DNA from: Alphaproteobacteria bacterium
GTDB lineage: Bacteria > Pseudomonadota > Alphaproteobacteria > Elsterales > Elsteraceae
Assembly: GCA_013297545.1 (NCBI GenBank)
Contig: JAAFHH010000032.1
Span: 7,716-13,731, forward strand
Length of the DNA: 6,016 bases
Direction: 5' to 3'
The notes below the pieces were generated by a model. It did no database searches. It had not been told where the DNA came from and was given only the letters and a program-made list of their open reading frames with translations. Below are positions 1 to 5,251 of this stretch, one piece after another (the first letter of the stretch is position 1; the number at the start of each line of letters is the position of its first letter). The position numbers and the translations under genes are program-made.

Positions 1-332
1 GCGAACAGCTCGGTCGCAACCGCACAGTAGCCAGCCCGCGCGAGGCGCCGGCAGGTGTCCTTGATGTATTCGTGCACACCAAAAATTTCCTGCACGACCA
101 TCACGACCGGGAACGGACCCGCCCCCGATGGCATGGCGCGGTAGGCTGGGATTCGGTCGCCACCGATGGCGATGGTGACTTCGCCCGCGACCAGCCCATC
201 GGCGGGGGTCGTGATGGCGGTCTGTGCCTGCACCGGCTGAGTCGCAAGCGCGAAGCCAGTGGCGAGCGACGTCATCACAACGCCGCGGCGGGTCAGCACG
301 GGGTCTGGCAGGATCAGGCGAACATCGTCCAT
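1..332 (-). CDS. Dienelactone hydrolase family protein, exported (3' part outside window)
   Basis: This is the N-terminal 110 residues of an alpha/beta-hydrolase of the dienelactone hydrolase family; the gene runs off the left edge. The diagnostic stretch is VVQEIFGVHEYIKD (about residues 75-88) followed by RRLARAGYCAVATELF, which matches the start of the dienelactone hydrolase fold (QEIFG then a helix and the next strand). The catalytic Cys/Ser nucleophile, Asp and His would lie outside the window, so activity and substrate cannot be judged. The N-terminus has TRRGVVMTS (Arg15-Arg16) followed by a hydrophobic Ala-rich segment and a likely cleavage site after VQA (residue 36). This resembles a twin-arginine signal, with Val where the consensus has Phe. 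The ATG at 332 is preferred because it keeps this signal and has AAGGGAAGGAA upstream. The gene is divergent from yicC. Family assignment is firm; the substrate is unknown. Confidence 0.85.
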   Translation of the reverse strand, partial: MDDVRLILPDPVLTRRGVVMTSLATGFALATQPVQAQTAITTPADGLVAGEVTIAIGGDRIPAYRAMPSGAGPFPVVMVVQEIFGVHEYIKDTCRRLARAGYCAVATELF

Positions 333-455
333 GGTTTGGGTTCCTTCCCTTAGGAGGCAACAACCTTAGTCTGGATTACGGCAATATCCAGGCACTCAGT
401 GCATTGCGCCATGCGCGGGCTTGCTCCGCGGTGTGCCGCGACGATAGGAAGAGCC
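333..455. promoter_or_regulatory. Divergent spacer between the hydrolase gene and yicC
   Basis: This 123-bp spacer must hold the promoters for both divergent genes unless they start inside coding sequence. I see no good -35/-10 pair on either strand. It contains two neighbouring inverted repeats: CTGGAT (371-376) with ATCCAG (386-391), 9 nt apart, and GCACT (392-396) with AGTGC (398-402), 1 nt apart. A third, CGCGG-TGTG-CCGCG (427-440), sits just before the yicC ribosome binding site. These are possible operator or leader structures, inferred from symmetry only. Confidence 0.35.
446..453 (+). promoter_or_regulatory. Ribosome binding site deciding the yicC start
   Basis: AGGAAGAG lies just upstream of the ATG at 456, with 6 nt between AGGA and the start codon. 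The in-frame upstream ATG at 399 has no comparable site and would add 19 residues unlike the family N-terminus, so 456 is the supported start. Confidence 0.7.
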
Positions 456-1373
456 ATGGATCGCCAGCCCTTGCCCCCCTCCAGCATGACTGGCTTTGGT
501 GCCAGCACCGGCACCGCCGATGGCGTGCAGTGGCGCTGGGAGCTGAAAAGCGTCAACGGCCGCGGCCTGGATGTCCGGTTGCGCCTGCCGCCGGGCTCTG
601 ATCGCCTGGACCAACGGGTGCGCGAGCGCCTTGCCCAGCGGCTGCAGCGCGGGTCGGTTTCGGTGCAGCTGGAGCTCTCCCGCGCGGTCGCCAAGCCGCC
701 CTTGCAGATCAACGCCGAAGCGATCGCCCGGGTGCTGGCCCTGCACGAGGCGCTGGGTCCCCGCGTCGATCGGGCACCACCGCGCCTGGAAACCTTGCTG
801 CAAGTGCGCGGCGTGCTGGATACCGGCGAGGAACCACCGGAGGCCGAGGCGGTGGTGATCGCCCGCGATGGCGCACTGCTGGCGGGCCTCGATGCCGCCC
901 TCGACCAGCTGGTCGCCGCGCGCCGTCAAGAGGGTGTCAGGCTGAGCGCCGTGATTGCCGATCAGATCGCCGGCATTGCAGAGCTGGTTGGGCAGGCCGG
1001 AGCGCTGGCCGCCACCCAGCCGGCCCAGCTGCATGCGCGCCTGACCCAAGCGTTGGCGGAGCTGTTGGCGAGCCCACAGCCTGGCCAACGCAGCATCGAT
1101 CCCCAGCGCTTGGAAGCCGAAGTGGCGCTGTTGGCGTTGAAGGCCGATGTCCGCGAAGAACTGGACCGGCTGACGGCGCACATCGGCCAAGCGCGTGACC
1201 TGCTCAGCAGTGGCACAGCCATTGGCCGCAAGCTCGATTTCCTCGCCCAGGAATTCAACCGCGAGGCCAACACCCTGACCTCCAAGTCGGCCGACATGGC
1301 GTTGACGCGGCTGGGGATTGAGCTGAAAGCGATTGTCGATCAATTCCGCGAACAGGTGCAAAACATCGAATGA
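456..1373 (+). CDS. yicC: YicC/YloC-family endoribonuclease
   Basis: The 305-residue product belongs to the YicC/YloC family. E. coli YicC is reported to be an endoribonuclease acting on small RNA such as RyhB, and family members are near 290 residues. The family hallmark SMTGFG starts at residue 10, so this protein has about 9 extra N-terminal residues. The N-terminal YicC-like domain covers roughly residues 10-165 and includes WRWELKSVNGRGLDVRLRLP. The C-terminal DUF1732-type domain covers about 222-305. It contains DVREELDRLTAHI (231-243), then GRKLDFLAQEFNREANT (257-273), and ends in the typical IVDQFREQVQNIE. These acidic and basic conserved residues are all intact. The stop overlaps the gmk start as ATGA, so the two are probably co-transcribed and translationally coupled. 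In many alphaproteobacteria yicC also precedes gmk, often after mltG; no mltG lies directly upstream here. The exact RNA substrate in this organism is unknown. Confidence 0.93.
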   Translation: MDRQPLPPSSMTGFGASTGTADGVQWRWELKSVNGRGLDVRLRLPPGSDRLDQRVRERLAQRLQRGSVSVQLELSRAVAKPPLQINAEAIARVLALHEALGPRVDRAPPRLETLLQVRGVLDTGEEPPEAEAVVIARDGALLAGLDAALDQLVAARRQEGVRLSAVIADQIAGIAELVGQAGALAATQPAQLHARLTQALAELLASPQPGQRSIDPQRLEAEVALLALKADVREELDRLTAHIGQARDLLSSGTAIGRKLDFLAQEFNREANTLTSKSADMALTRLGIELKAIVDQFREQVQNIE

Positions 1374-2008
1374 GCCCGCCGCCCCCCATTCGCCGTCGTG
1401 GCGTCATGCTCGTCCTGTCCTCGCCGTCGGGCGCGGGCAAAACCACCCTGTCGCGCCTGCTGTTGGAGCGTGAAGCTGGGCGGCTCGAGATGTCCGTCTC
1501 CGTCACCACCCGGGCGCGTCGGCCGTCTGAGATGGATGGCCGCGACTACCACTTCATCGACCTCGCGCGCTTCGACCAGATGGTCCAGCGCGGCGAGTTG
1601 TTGGAATGGGCAGAAGTGTTCGGCAACCGCTATGGCACACCGCGCGATGCGGTCGAAGGTGCGCTCACGGCCGAGCGCGACGTGCTGTTCGACATCGATT
1701 GGCAGGGCACGCAGCAGCTCGCGCGCTCAGCCCGGCGTGACCTGGTTTCCGTGTTTATCTTGCCGCCATCCTACGAGGAGCTGCGCCGGCGGCTGACCAC
1801 GCGCGCCCAAGACAGTGCCGAGGTGATTGACGGCCGGATGGCCAAAGCGGCGGATGAGATGAGCCACTACGACGAATACGACTACATCGTCGTCAACAAG
1901 GACGTGCAGGAGAGCGTCGACCAGGTGCACGCGATCCTGAAGGCCGAACGCTCGCGGCGGGAACGGCTGGTCACCGTCCCCGCGTTTGTCGCGGCGCTAA
2001 AAGGTTAG
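1370..2008 (+). CDS. gmk: Guanylate kinase
   Basis: Guanylate kinase phosphorylates GMP to GDP with ATP in the cytoplasm, an essential step in guanine nucleotide supply and in (p)ppGpp and cyclic-di-GMP precursor supply. The 212-residue length is normal. The P-loop is SPSGAGKTT (residues 18-26), with Ser in place of the more common leading Gly and Thr for the second-last Ser; as I recall the family, this form is common in alphaproteobacteria. The GMP-binding segment SVSVTTRARRPSEMDGRDYHF (42-62) has the expected Arg48, Arg51, Glu54 and Tyr60. ELLEWAEVFGNRYGTP and VLFDIDWQGTQQL follow in the correct order. The ATG at 1370 overlaps the yicC stop (ATGA) and has only a weak AGGTG before it, which fits translational coupling. 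The stop codon overlaps that of the convergent cytochrome gene. Confidence 0.97.
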   Translation: MSPPPPIRRRGVMLVLSSPSGAGKTTLSRLLLEREAGRLEMSVSVTTRARRPSEMDGRDYHFIDLARFDQMVQRGELLEWAEVFGNRYGTPRDAVEGALTAERDVLFDIDWQGTQQLARSARRDLVSVFILPPSYEELRRRLTTRAQDSAEVIDGRMAKAADEMSHYDEYDYIVVNKDVQESVDQVHAILKAERSRRERLVTVPAFVAALKG

Positions 2009-2013
2009 CGCGC
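1991..2013. terminator. Inverted repeat spanning the gmk and cytochrome c' stop codons
   Basis: GCGCTAA (1994-2000) and TTAGCGC (2005-2011) form a perfect 7-bp stem with loop AAGG. Two more pairs are possible (1991-1992 with 2012-2013) around a bulged G1993. Both stop codons lie in 2005-2008. Being symmetrical, it would fold in RNA from either strand. There is no T-run after it on either strand, so it is not a classical intrinsic terminator; it may mark or protect transcript ends. The function is inferred. Confidence 0.35.
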
Positions 2014-2466
2014 CCGGTAGGTGGTGTGGCAGGCGGAGCACGCCGCGTCGACGCCGCCGAGGGCCGTGCGCACTTGCGCGATGTCGCCGCTTTCGGCTGC
2101 CGTCAGCAAGGTGGCCAGCGCCGGCTTCAAGCCATTGTTCGCCGACACGAACCCGGCATTCTCGGTCCAGATCACCGGCAGGGCGCGGGTGGTCACGGTC
2201 GTCTGGCCTTGGCCGGTGCCGGCTGGGAACAGCGGCGCCACGCGGTCTGGGCCCGCTTGCATTTCGCGCACGTTGGCGGCGAGCGCGCGCATGTCGCCGT
2301 TGGCTTGCACGGCGGCGTTGATCGCGCGCACGTTGCGCAGGTACATCTGGAACACCGCCTTGCGTTCGGCGATCGGATCGGACTGTGCGTTAGCCGGAGC
2401 CGGGGTGAACGCCAGGCCAGCGGCGATGGCAGTGGCGCTGAGCGCCAGAACAGCGGAACGAAGCAT
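2005..2466 (-). CDS. Cytochrome c' (class II c-type cytochrome), periplasmic
   Basis: The 153-residue product has a Sec signal peptide (hydrophobic core about residues 5-20, likely cleaved after ANA at 27) and a C-terminal haem-binding CSACH (Cys143, Cys146, His147). A haem motif at the extreme C-terminus of a four-helix protein is the mark of cytochrome c' and c-556. The conserved helix segments are present: ERKAVF near the mature N-terminus, RALPVIWTENAGF in the middle, and LLTAAESGDIAQVRTALGGV before the haem site. The residue aligned with the axial Met of low-spin cytochrome c-556 is Phe39 (RKAVF, compare REAYF in Rhodobacter capsulatus cytochrome c'). This suggests a five-coordinate haem able to bind NO or CO. 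No redox partner is adjacent. Upstream there is only a weak GGGAG at moderate distance. Family assignment is strong; the role in NO resistance is inferred. Confidence 0.92.
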   Translation of the reverse strand: MLRSAVLALSATAIAAGLAFTPAPANAQSDPIAERKAVFQMYLRNVRAINAAVQANGDMRALAANVREMQAGPDRVAPLFPAGTGQGQTTVTTRALPVIWTENAGFVSANNGLKPALATLLTAAESGDIAQVRTALGGVDAACSACHTTYRAR

Positions 2467-2671
2467 GGGCAGGGGAACTCCCGAGAGCGACAGATGAGCG
2501 CAAGCGCGCGAGCGCTATCTGACGCGATAGCACCCACTGCGTCTAGGGGTTTGCCACCGTGCCAGCGCCATTGCAGTCTCGCGCCGGCTGCCGTAGGTAT
2601 CCATCAGATCGGTATTGGCGCTGACACGTGGCGCGGCTGATCCCGAACGGCCCATGGGGAGGATGCCGGCA
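2467..2671. promoter_or_regulatory. Divergent spacer between the cytochrome c' and LysM genes
   Basis: This 205-bp spacer is the longest non-coding stretch in the window and should carry both divergent promoters. It holds a perfect 6-bp inverted repeat GCTATC-TGACGC-GATAGC (2514-2531), 48 bp upstream of the cytochrome start. I do not see an FNR-type TTGAT-N4-ATCAA site. On the plus strand TTGCAG (2571-2576) could be a -35 element, but the -10 region 17 nt on (TAGGTA) is poor. Promoter positions therefore remain unassigned. Confidence 0.35.
2656..2662 (+). promoter_or_regulatory. Ribosome binding site deciding a GTG start
   Basis: GGGGAGG stands 9 nt before the GTG at 2672. The in-frame ATG at 2663 directly abuts it and the ATG at 2654 overlaps it, so neither could use it. 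A further in-frame TTG at 2615 has no such site. Confidence 0.6.
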
Positions 2672-3991
2672 GTGAAGCGACCCTTGTTCGTCGGTGCGCT
2701 CGGGCTGGCGCTGTTGTCGGCGGCCTTGCTGCTCAACATGTGCATGGTGCAGCGAGACAGTGCTCCTGATGTGGCGGAGCGACCGATCGCCTCGCCACCG
2801 CTGACCGCCGTCCCGGCCCCAGATGCAGCACCGGCACCGGTTGCGGTTGCCCCGGCACCAGCCGCGACACCGCCGGCTGCGGCTGTGGTTGCAGCCCCGG
2901 CTCCGGCACCAACCCCGGCACCCGCGCCCGCCGCACCGACAGCTGCCGTGCCACCAATCGCGGCCGCACCGCCGGTCACCCGGCCGACCTTCGATGTCGT
3001 GCGCGTCAATCCGCGCGGCGATGCCGTGATCGCCGGCCGCGCCGCCCCGGGTGCCGAAGTGACCGTGCTCGACGGCACCCGCACCGTGGGCGTGGTCACG
3101 GCGGATTCCCGCGGTGAATGGGTGCTGCTGCCGAGCGATCCGCTGCCCGCCGGCAGCCGCGAGTTAAGCCTCTCTGTGCGCTCCGGCGACAGCCCTGCGC
3201 AACGCTCCGACCAAGTGGTGGTGTTGGTGGTGCCGGAACGTGACCGCGACATCGCGGGTGCCCCAACCCAGCAGCCGACGGCCCCGCTCGCTTTGTTGGT
3301 CCCGCGCGATCAAGCCGGTCCGACGACTGTGTTGCAGGCCCCGCCCGCACCGGTGGTCGCACCACCGCCAACCCCGGCACCACCGCCGTCGCCACCACCC
3401 GTGGCAGCGCCACCGCCGGCGCCCGCACCATCGGCGCCCGTCGCCCAAGTGGCACCGCCGCCGCCCGCTCCGGCACCAGCCCCGGTCGCGACACCGGCCC
3501 CGGCACCCGCCACCCCGCCGCCACCGCGGCCTCCGGCGGCCCCCGTGACCGTCGGTGTCATCGACTACACCGCGGACGGTGCCGTGCAGATCGCCGGCAC
3601 TGGTGCCGCCGGCCAACGCCTGCAGCTCTACCTCGACAATGGCCCGCGCGGCGGCGGTGCAGTCGATGCCAGCGGGGCGTGGCGCACGGTGCTGGAGGGC
3701 ACAGTCCCCCCCGGCCTCTACCGCCTGCGTGTCGACCAGATCGACGAGGCGGGCCGCGTCAGTGCGCGTGTCGAACTGCCGTTCCAGCGCGTCGACGTCT
3801 CGCCCGAACTGCTCGCGTCGCAGGATCTGGTGGTGGTGCAGCCCGGCAACAACCTGTGGCGTATCGCGCGCCGCAGCTATGGCCGCGGTATCCAGTTCAC
3901 CCTGATCTACAACGCCAACCGCGAGCTGATCCGCGACCCGAACTTGATCTATCCGGGCCAGGTGTTCCTGGTGCCGTCGGCACCGCGGTAG
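2672..3991 (+). CDS. Membrane-anchored LysM protein with Ala/Pro linkers and Ig-like modules
   Basis: From the GTG start the product has 439 residues. Residues 1-3 are basic (VKR), then 5-26 form one hydrophobic segment ending in LLLNMCMV. Cys24 is not in an acceptable lipobox (Asn at -2, Met at -1), so an uncleaved inner-membrane anchor with the rest in the periplasm is more likely than a lipoprotein. Residues about 45-103 are an Ala/Pro-rich linker, 105-192 a beta-rich Ig-like module (FDVVRVNPRGDAVIAGRAAPG), 193-291 a second Ala/Pro linker, and 292-375 a second Ig-like module (VGVIDYTADGAVQIAGTGAAG). A LysM domain fills 385-437 (VVVQPGNNLWRIARRSYG, then IYNANRELIRDPNLIYPGQ), which binds the glycan chains of peptidoglycan. 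The two Ig-like modules resemble each other (GxAxIxGxAxxG pattern), suggesting duplication. The likely role is envelope tethering or scaffolding; no catalytic domain is visible. The stop lies 3 bp from that of the convergent gene. Confidence 0.88.
   Translation: MKRPLFVGALGLALLSAALLLNMCMVQRDSAPDVAERPIASPPLTAVPAPDAAPAPVAVAPAPAATPPAAAVVAAPAPAPTPAPAPAAPTAAVPPIAAAPPVTRPTFDVVRVNPRGDAVIAGRAAPGAEVTVLDGTRTVGVVTADSRGEWVLLPSDPLPAGSRELSLSVRSGDSPAQRSDQVVVLVVPERDRDIAGAPTQQPTAPLALLVPRDQAGPTTVLQAPPAPVVAPPPTPAPPPSPPPVAAPPPAPAPSAPVAQVAPPPPAPAPAPVATPAPAPATPPPPRPPAAPVTVGVIDYTADGAVQIAGTGAAGQRLQLYLDNGPRGGGAVDASGAWRTVLEGTVPPGLYRLRVDQIDEAGRVSARVELPFQRVDVSPELLASQDLVVVQPGNNLWRIARRSYGRGIQFTLIYNANRELIRDPNLIYPGQVFLVPSAPR
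2815..2980 (+). repeat. Low-complexity Ala/Pro-coding tract, first linker
   Basis: GC-rich tract of GCN and CCN codons, read as strings of Ala-Pro with some Val and Thr, inside the LysM protein gene. It encodes an extended, rigid linker between the membrane anchor and the first Ig-like module. There is no exact long tandem unit. The opposite strand is open here only because of the codon composition. Confidence 0.7.
3335..3544 (+). repeat. Low-complexity Ala/Pro-coding tract, second linker
   Basis: A second Ala/Pro tract, richer in Pro-Pro-Pro runs than the first, joins the two Ig-like modules of the LysM protein. Short stretches such as CGGCACCAGCC and GCGACACCG occur in both tracts, which could reflect duplication or only biased composition. 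Slippage-prone length variation between strains would be expected. Confidence 0.65.
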
Positions 3992-4003
3992 GGGCTACCC
4001 GCG
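3984..4003. terminator. Small inverted repeat spanning the LysM gene and hypothetical gene stop codons
   Basis: CGCGGTAG (3984-3991) pairs with CTACC (3995-3999) and GCG (4001-4003), with C4000 bulged and loop GGG, giving 8 bp. Both TAG stops are inside it. Three of these pairs follow automatically from two facing TAG codons, and no T-run follows on either strand, so support for a terminator is weak. Confidence 0.25.
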
Positions 4004-4444
4004 CTTGCCAGTCTGGCTGGCACTCTTCGCGGTGAGTGCGATCCAGGGCTGGGCGCGCAGCGCCAGCATGGAGGCGGCGGTGATGATTTCGGATGGCGTG
4101 AGTGGGGCTTCCAGCTCGTCGACCAGGGTCAGCACCACGCGCTGCTGCGGGGTGATCGCGATCGTGCCGCCGATCAAGGCCTGGCGCGCTTCTGCCACGA
4201 TGTGGGCGAGGTCGATGCGGCGGTCGCGGCCTTCGATGGTGTAGGGCATCGCACCGAGGTCGGTGGTGACCGTCAGGCGGCGGGCGGCTCCCACTTCGCC
4301 GGCGAACTTCGCCCCGAAGGCTTCAAAGCCAAAGCGCACCGGCTTTGCTTCTGTGCTACGAGTGACCGAGCCGTCGGCCGCGACCTCGACCGAACCGATT
4401 TCGACTGGCAGCTTCGCTGTCGCGAGGGTACGCAAGCTTGACAT
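3995..4444 (-). CDS. Conserved-looking protein of unknown function, 149 residues
   Basis: I do not recognise this protein. It has no signal peptide, membrane segment or cysteine and is probably cytoplasmic. The N-terminal half looks beta-rich, with alternating segments such as VEIGSVEVAADGSVTRS, KPVRFGFEAFGAKFAGEV and RRLTVTTDLGAMPYTIEG. Then comes a probable helix (IDLAHIVAEARQALIG), more strands (TIAITPQQRVVLTLVDELEAP), a helix (TPSEIITAASMLALRAQPWIALTA) and a basic tail. An alpha/beta chaperone-like or small binding-domain fold is possible, but this is only a guess from the pattern. Support that it is a real gene: coding across the whole inter-gene space, an ATG with GGAG 6 nt upstream (4451-4454), and tight packing against the LysM gene stop. 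An in-frame TTG at 4456 is a less likely start. It is divergent from psd, so co-regulation with lipid synthesis is possible but unproven. Confidence 0.75.
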   Translation of the reverse strand: MSSLRTLATAKLPVEIGSVEVAADGSVTRSTEAKPVRFGFEAFGAKFAGEVGAARRLTVTTDLGAMPYTIEGRDRRIDLAHIVAEARQALIGGTIAITPQQRVVLTLVDELEAPLTPSEIITAASMLALRAQPWIALTAKSASQTGKRG

Positions 4445-4558
4445 CAGAGGCTCCAAGCCGGTTGAACCTGCAGGCGGTCATCACGCCGCCGCCAGCCGTG
4501 GCGGATCGATAGCACACCTGCGCGGCAGACCCCAGCCGCGAGAGAGGACAGAGACCCC
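4445..4558. promoter_or_regulatory. Divergent spacer upstream of psd-pssA, with two hairpins
   Basis: This 114-bp spacer separates the unknown gene from psd. It contains CCGCCA-GCCG-TGGCGG (4489-4504, a perfect 6-bp stem) and CGCGGC-N8-GCCGCG (4521-4540, a perfect 6-bp stem) ending directly before the psd ribosome binding site. No convincing -35/-10 pair is visible on either strand. The sequence CGATAGCAC (4507-4515) recurs in the spacer upstream of the LysM gene (2525-2533). Confidence 0.35.
4541..4548 (+). promoter_or_regulatory. Ribosome binding site for the psd GTG start
   Basis: AGAGAGGA lies 10 nt before the GTG at 4559. No in-frame ATG occurs before the conserved HREGWPF segment, so the GTG start is needed to keep the family N-terminus. 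Confidence 0.6.
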
Positions 4559-5251
4559 GTGATTCCAGGCTTTACCCTGCCACCGATCCACCGTGAAGGC
4601 TGGCCCTTCATCGGCCTGTTTGCCCTCTTGGCACTCGGGCTGTGGCTGTTCGCCGCCGAGTGGCTGGGCTTCATCGGCCTCGTCCTGACGGCGTGGTGTT
4701 GCTACTTTTTCCGCGATCCCGCCCGCACCACGCCGGTGCGCGAGGGTTTGGTGATCTCACCGGCCGATGGCGTGGTGACCTTGATCGAACCCGCCGTGCC
4801 GCCGGAGGAATTGGGCGTTGGCTCGACACCGCGCCTGCGTGTCAGCGTGTTCATGAACGTGTTCGATTGCCATGTGAACCGGGCAGCACTGCCGGGCCAG
4901 GTGGTCAAGCTCGCCTACCGGGCTGGTGCGTTCTTAAACGCCTCGCTCGACAAGGCGTCTGAGCTGAACGAGCGCATGAGCTGGCGCATTCAAACCGCGA
5001 GCGGCCAAGACGTCATCCTGGTGCAGATCGCGGGCCTAGTCGCGCGGCGCATTGTTGCCTTCGCGCGCGAGGGCGATCAGCTGGAGGTGGGGCAGCGCTT
5101 TGGCATGATCCGTTTCGGCAGCCGGGTCGATGTCTACCTGCCCGATGGGGTGGCGCCGCTGGTCGCCGTTGGCCAGCGCGCGATCGCGGGCGAGACGGTG
5201 ATCGCCGACCTCGCCGCGTCTGAGCCCGCGCGCACCGGGCGCACGGCCTGA
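4559..5251 (+). CDS. psd: Phosphatidylserine decarboxylase proenzyme, short type
   Basis: This pyruvoyl enzyme converts phosphatidylserine to phosphatidylethanolamine at the inner membrane. The 230-residue length fits the short alphaproteobacterial class. After PPIHREGWPF come two hydrophobic segments (about residues 17-50) ending in CYFFRDP, probably a membrane hairpin. SPADG (67-71, Asp70) and CHVNR (104-108, His105) are the conserved acidic and His motifs thought to assist self-processing. The processing site is RFGSRVDVYLP. Cleavage between Gly187 and Ser188 would give a beta chain of 187 residues and an alpha chain of 43 residues beginning with the pyruvoyl group made from Ser188. FGS replaces the LGST of the long E. 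coli-type enzymes, as is normal for short forms. All key residues are present, so the enzyme should be active. Its stop overlaps the pssA start (TGATG), indicating one operon with coupled translation. Confidence 0.96.
   Translation: MIPGFTLPPIHREGWPFIGLFALLALGLWLFAAEWLGFIGLVLTAWCCYFFRDPARTTPVREGLVISPADGVVTLIEPAVPPEELGVGSTPRLRVSVFMNVFDCHVNRAALPGQVVKLAYRAGAFLNASLDKASELNERMSWRIQTASGQDVILVQIAGLVARRIVAFAREGDQLEVGQRFGMIRFGSRVDVYLPDGVAPLVAVGQRAIAGETVIADLAASEPARTGRTA

Noticed and set aside
352..359. TTAGGAGG on the plus strand, a strong ribosome binding site match
   Set aside because: No ATG, GTG or TTG follows at a usable distance, and no small open frame begins there; it is probably chance within the hydrolase leader.
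396..1361. Long open frame on the minus strand opposite yicC (321 codons)
   Set aside because: It lies fully under a gene with clear family motifs, its translation is rich in Gln, Arg and Gly without any recognisable motif, and long antisense frames are expected in GC-rich coding DNA.
2026..2640. Plus-strand open frame opposite the cytochrome c' gene (204 codons)
   Set aside because: The cytochrome frame has a signal peptide and haem motif; the plus-strand translation shows nothing recognisable.
2615..2671. Upstream start codons for the LysM protein (TTG 2615, ATG 2654, ATG 2663)
   Set aside because: GGGGAGG at 2656-2662 fits only the GTG at 2672, and that start puts VKR directly before the membrane segment.
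2733..2745. Possible lipoprotein signal (LNMC) in the LysM protein
   Set aside because: Asn at -2 and Met at -1 are not accepted in lipoboxes, so an uncleaved membrane anchor is more likely.
2515..3252. Minus-strand open frame opposite the LysM gene (245 codons)
   Set aside because: Its Gly/Ala/Thr repeats are the reverse reading of the Ala/Pro linker codons, a composition artefact.
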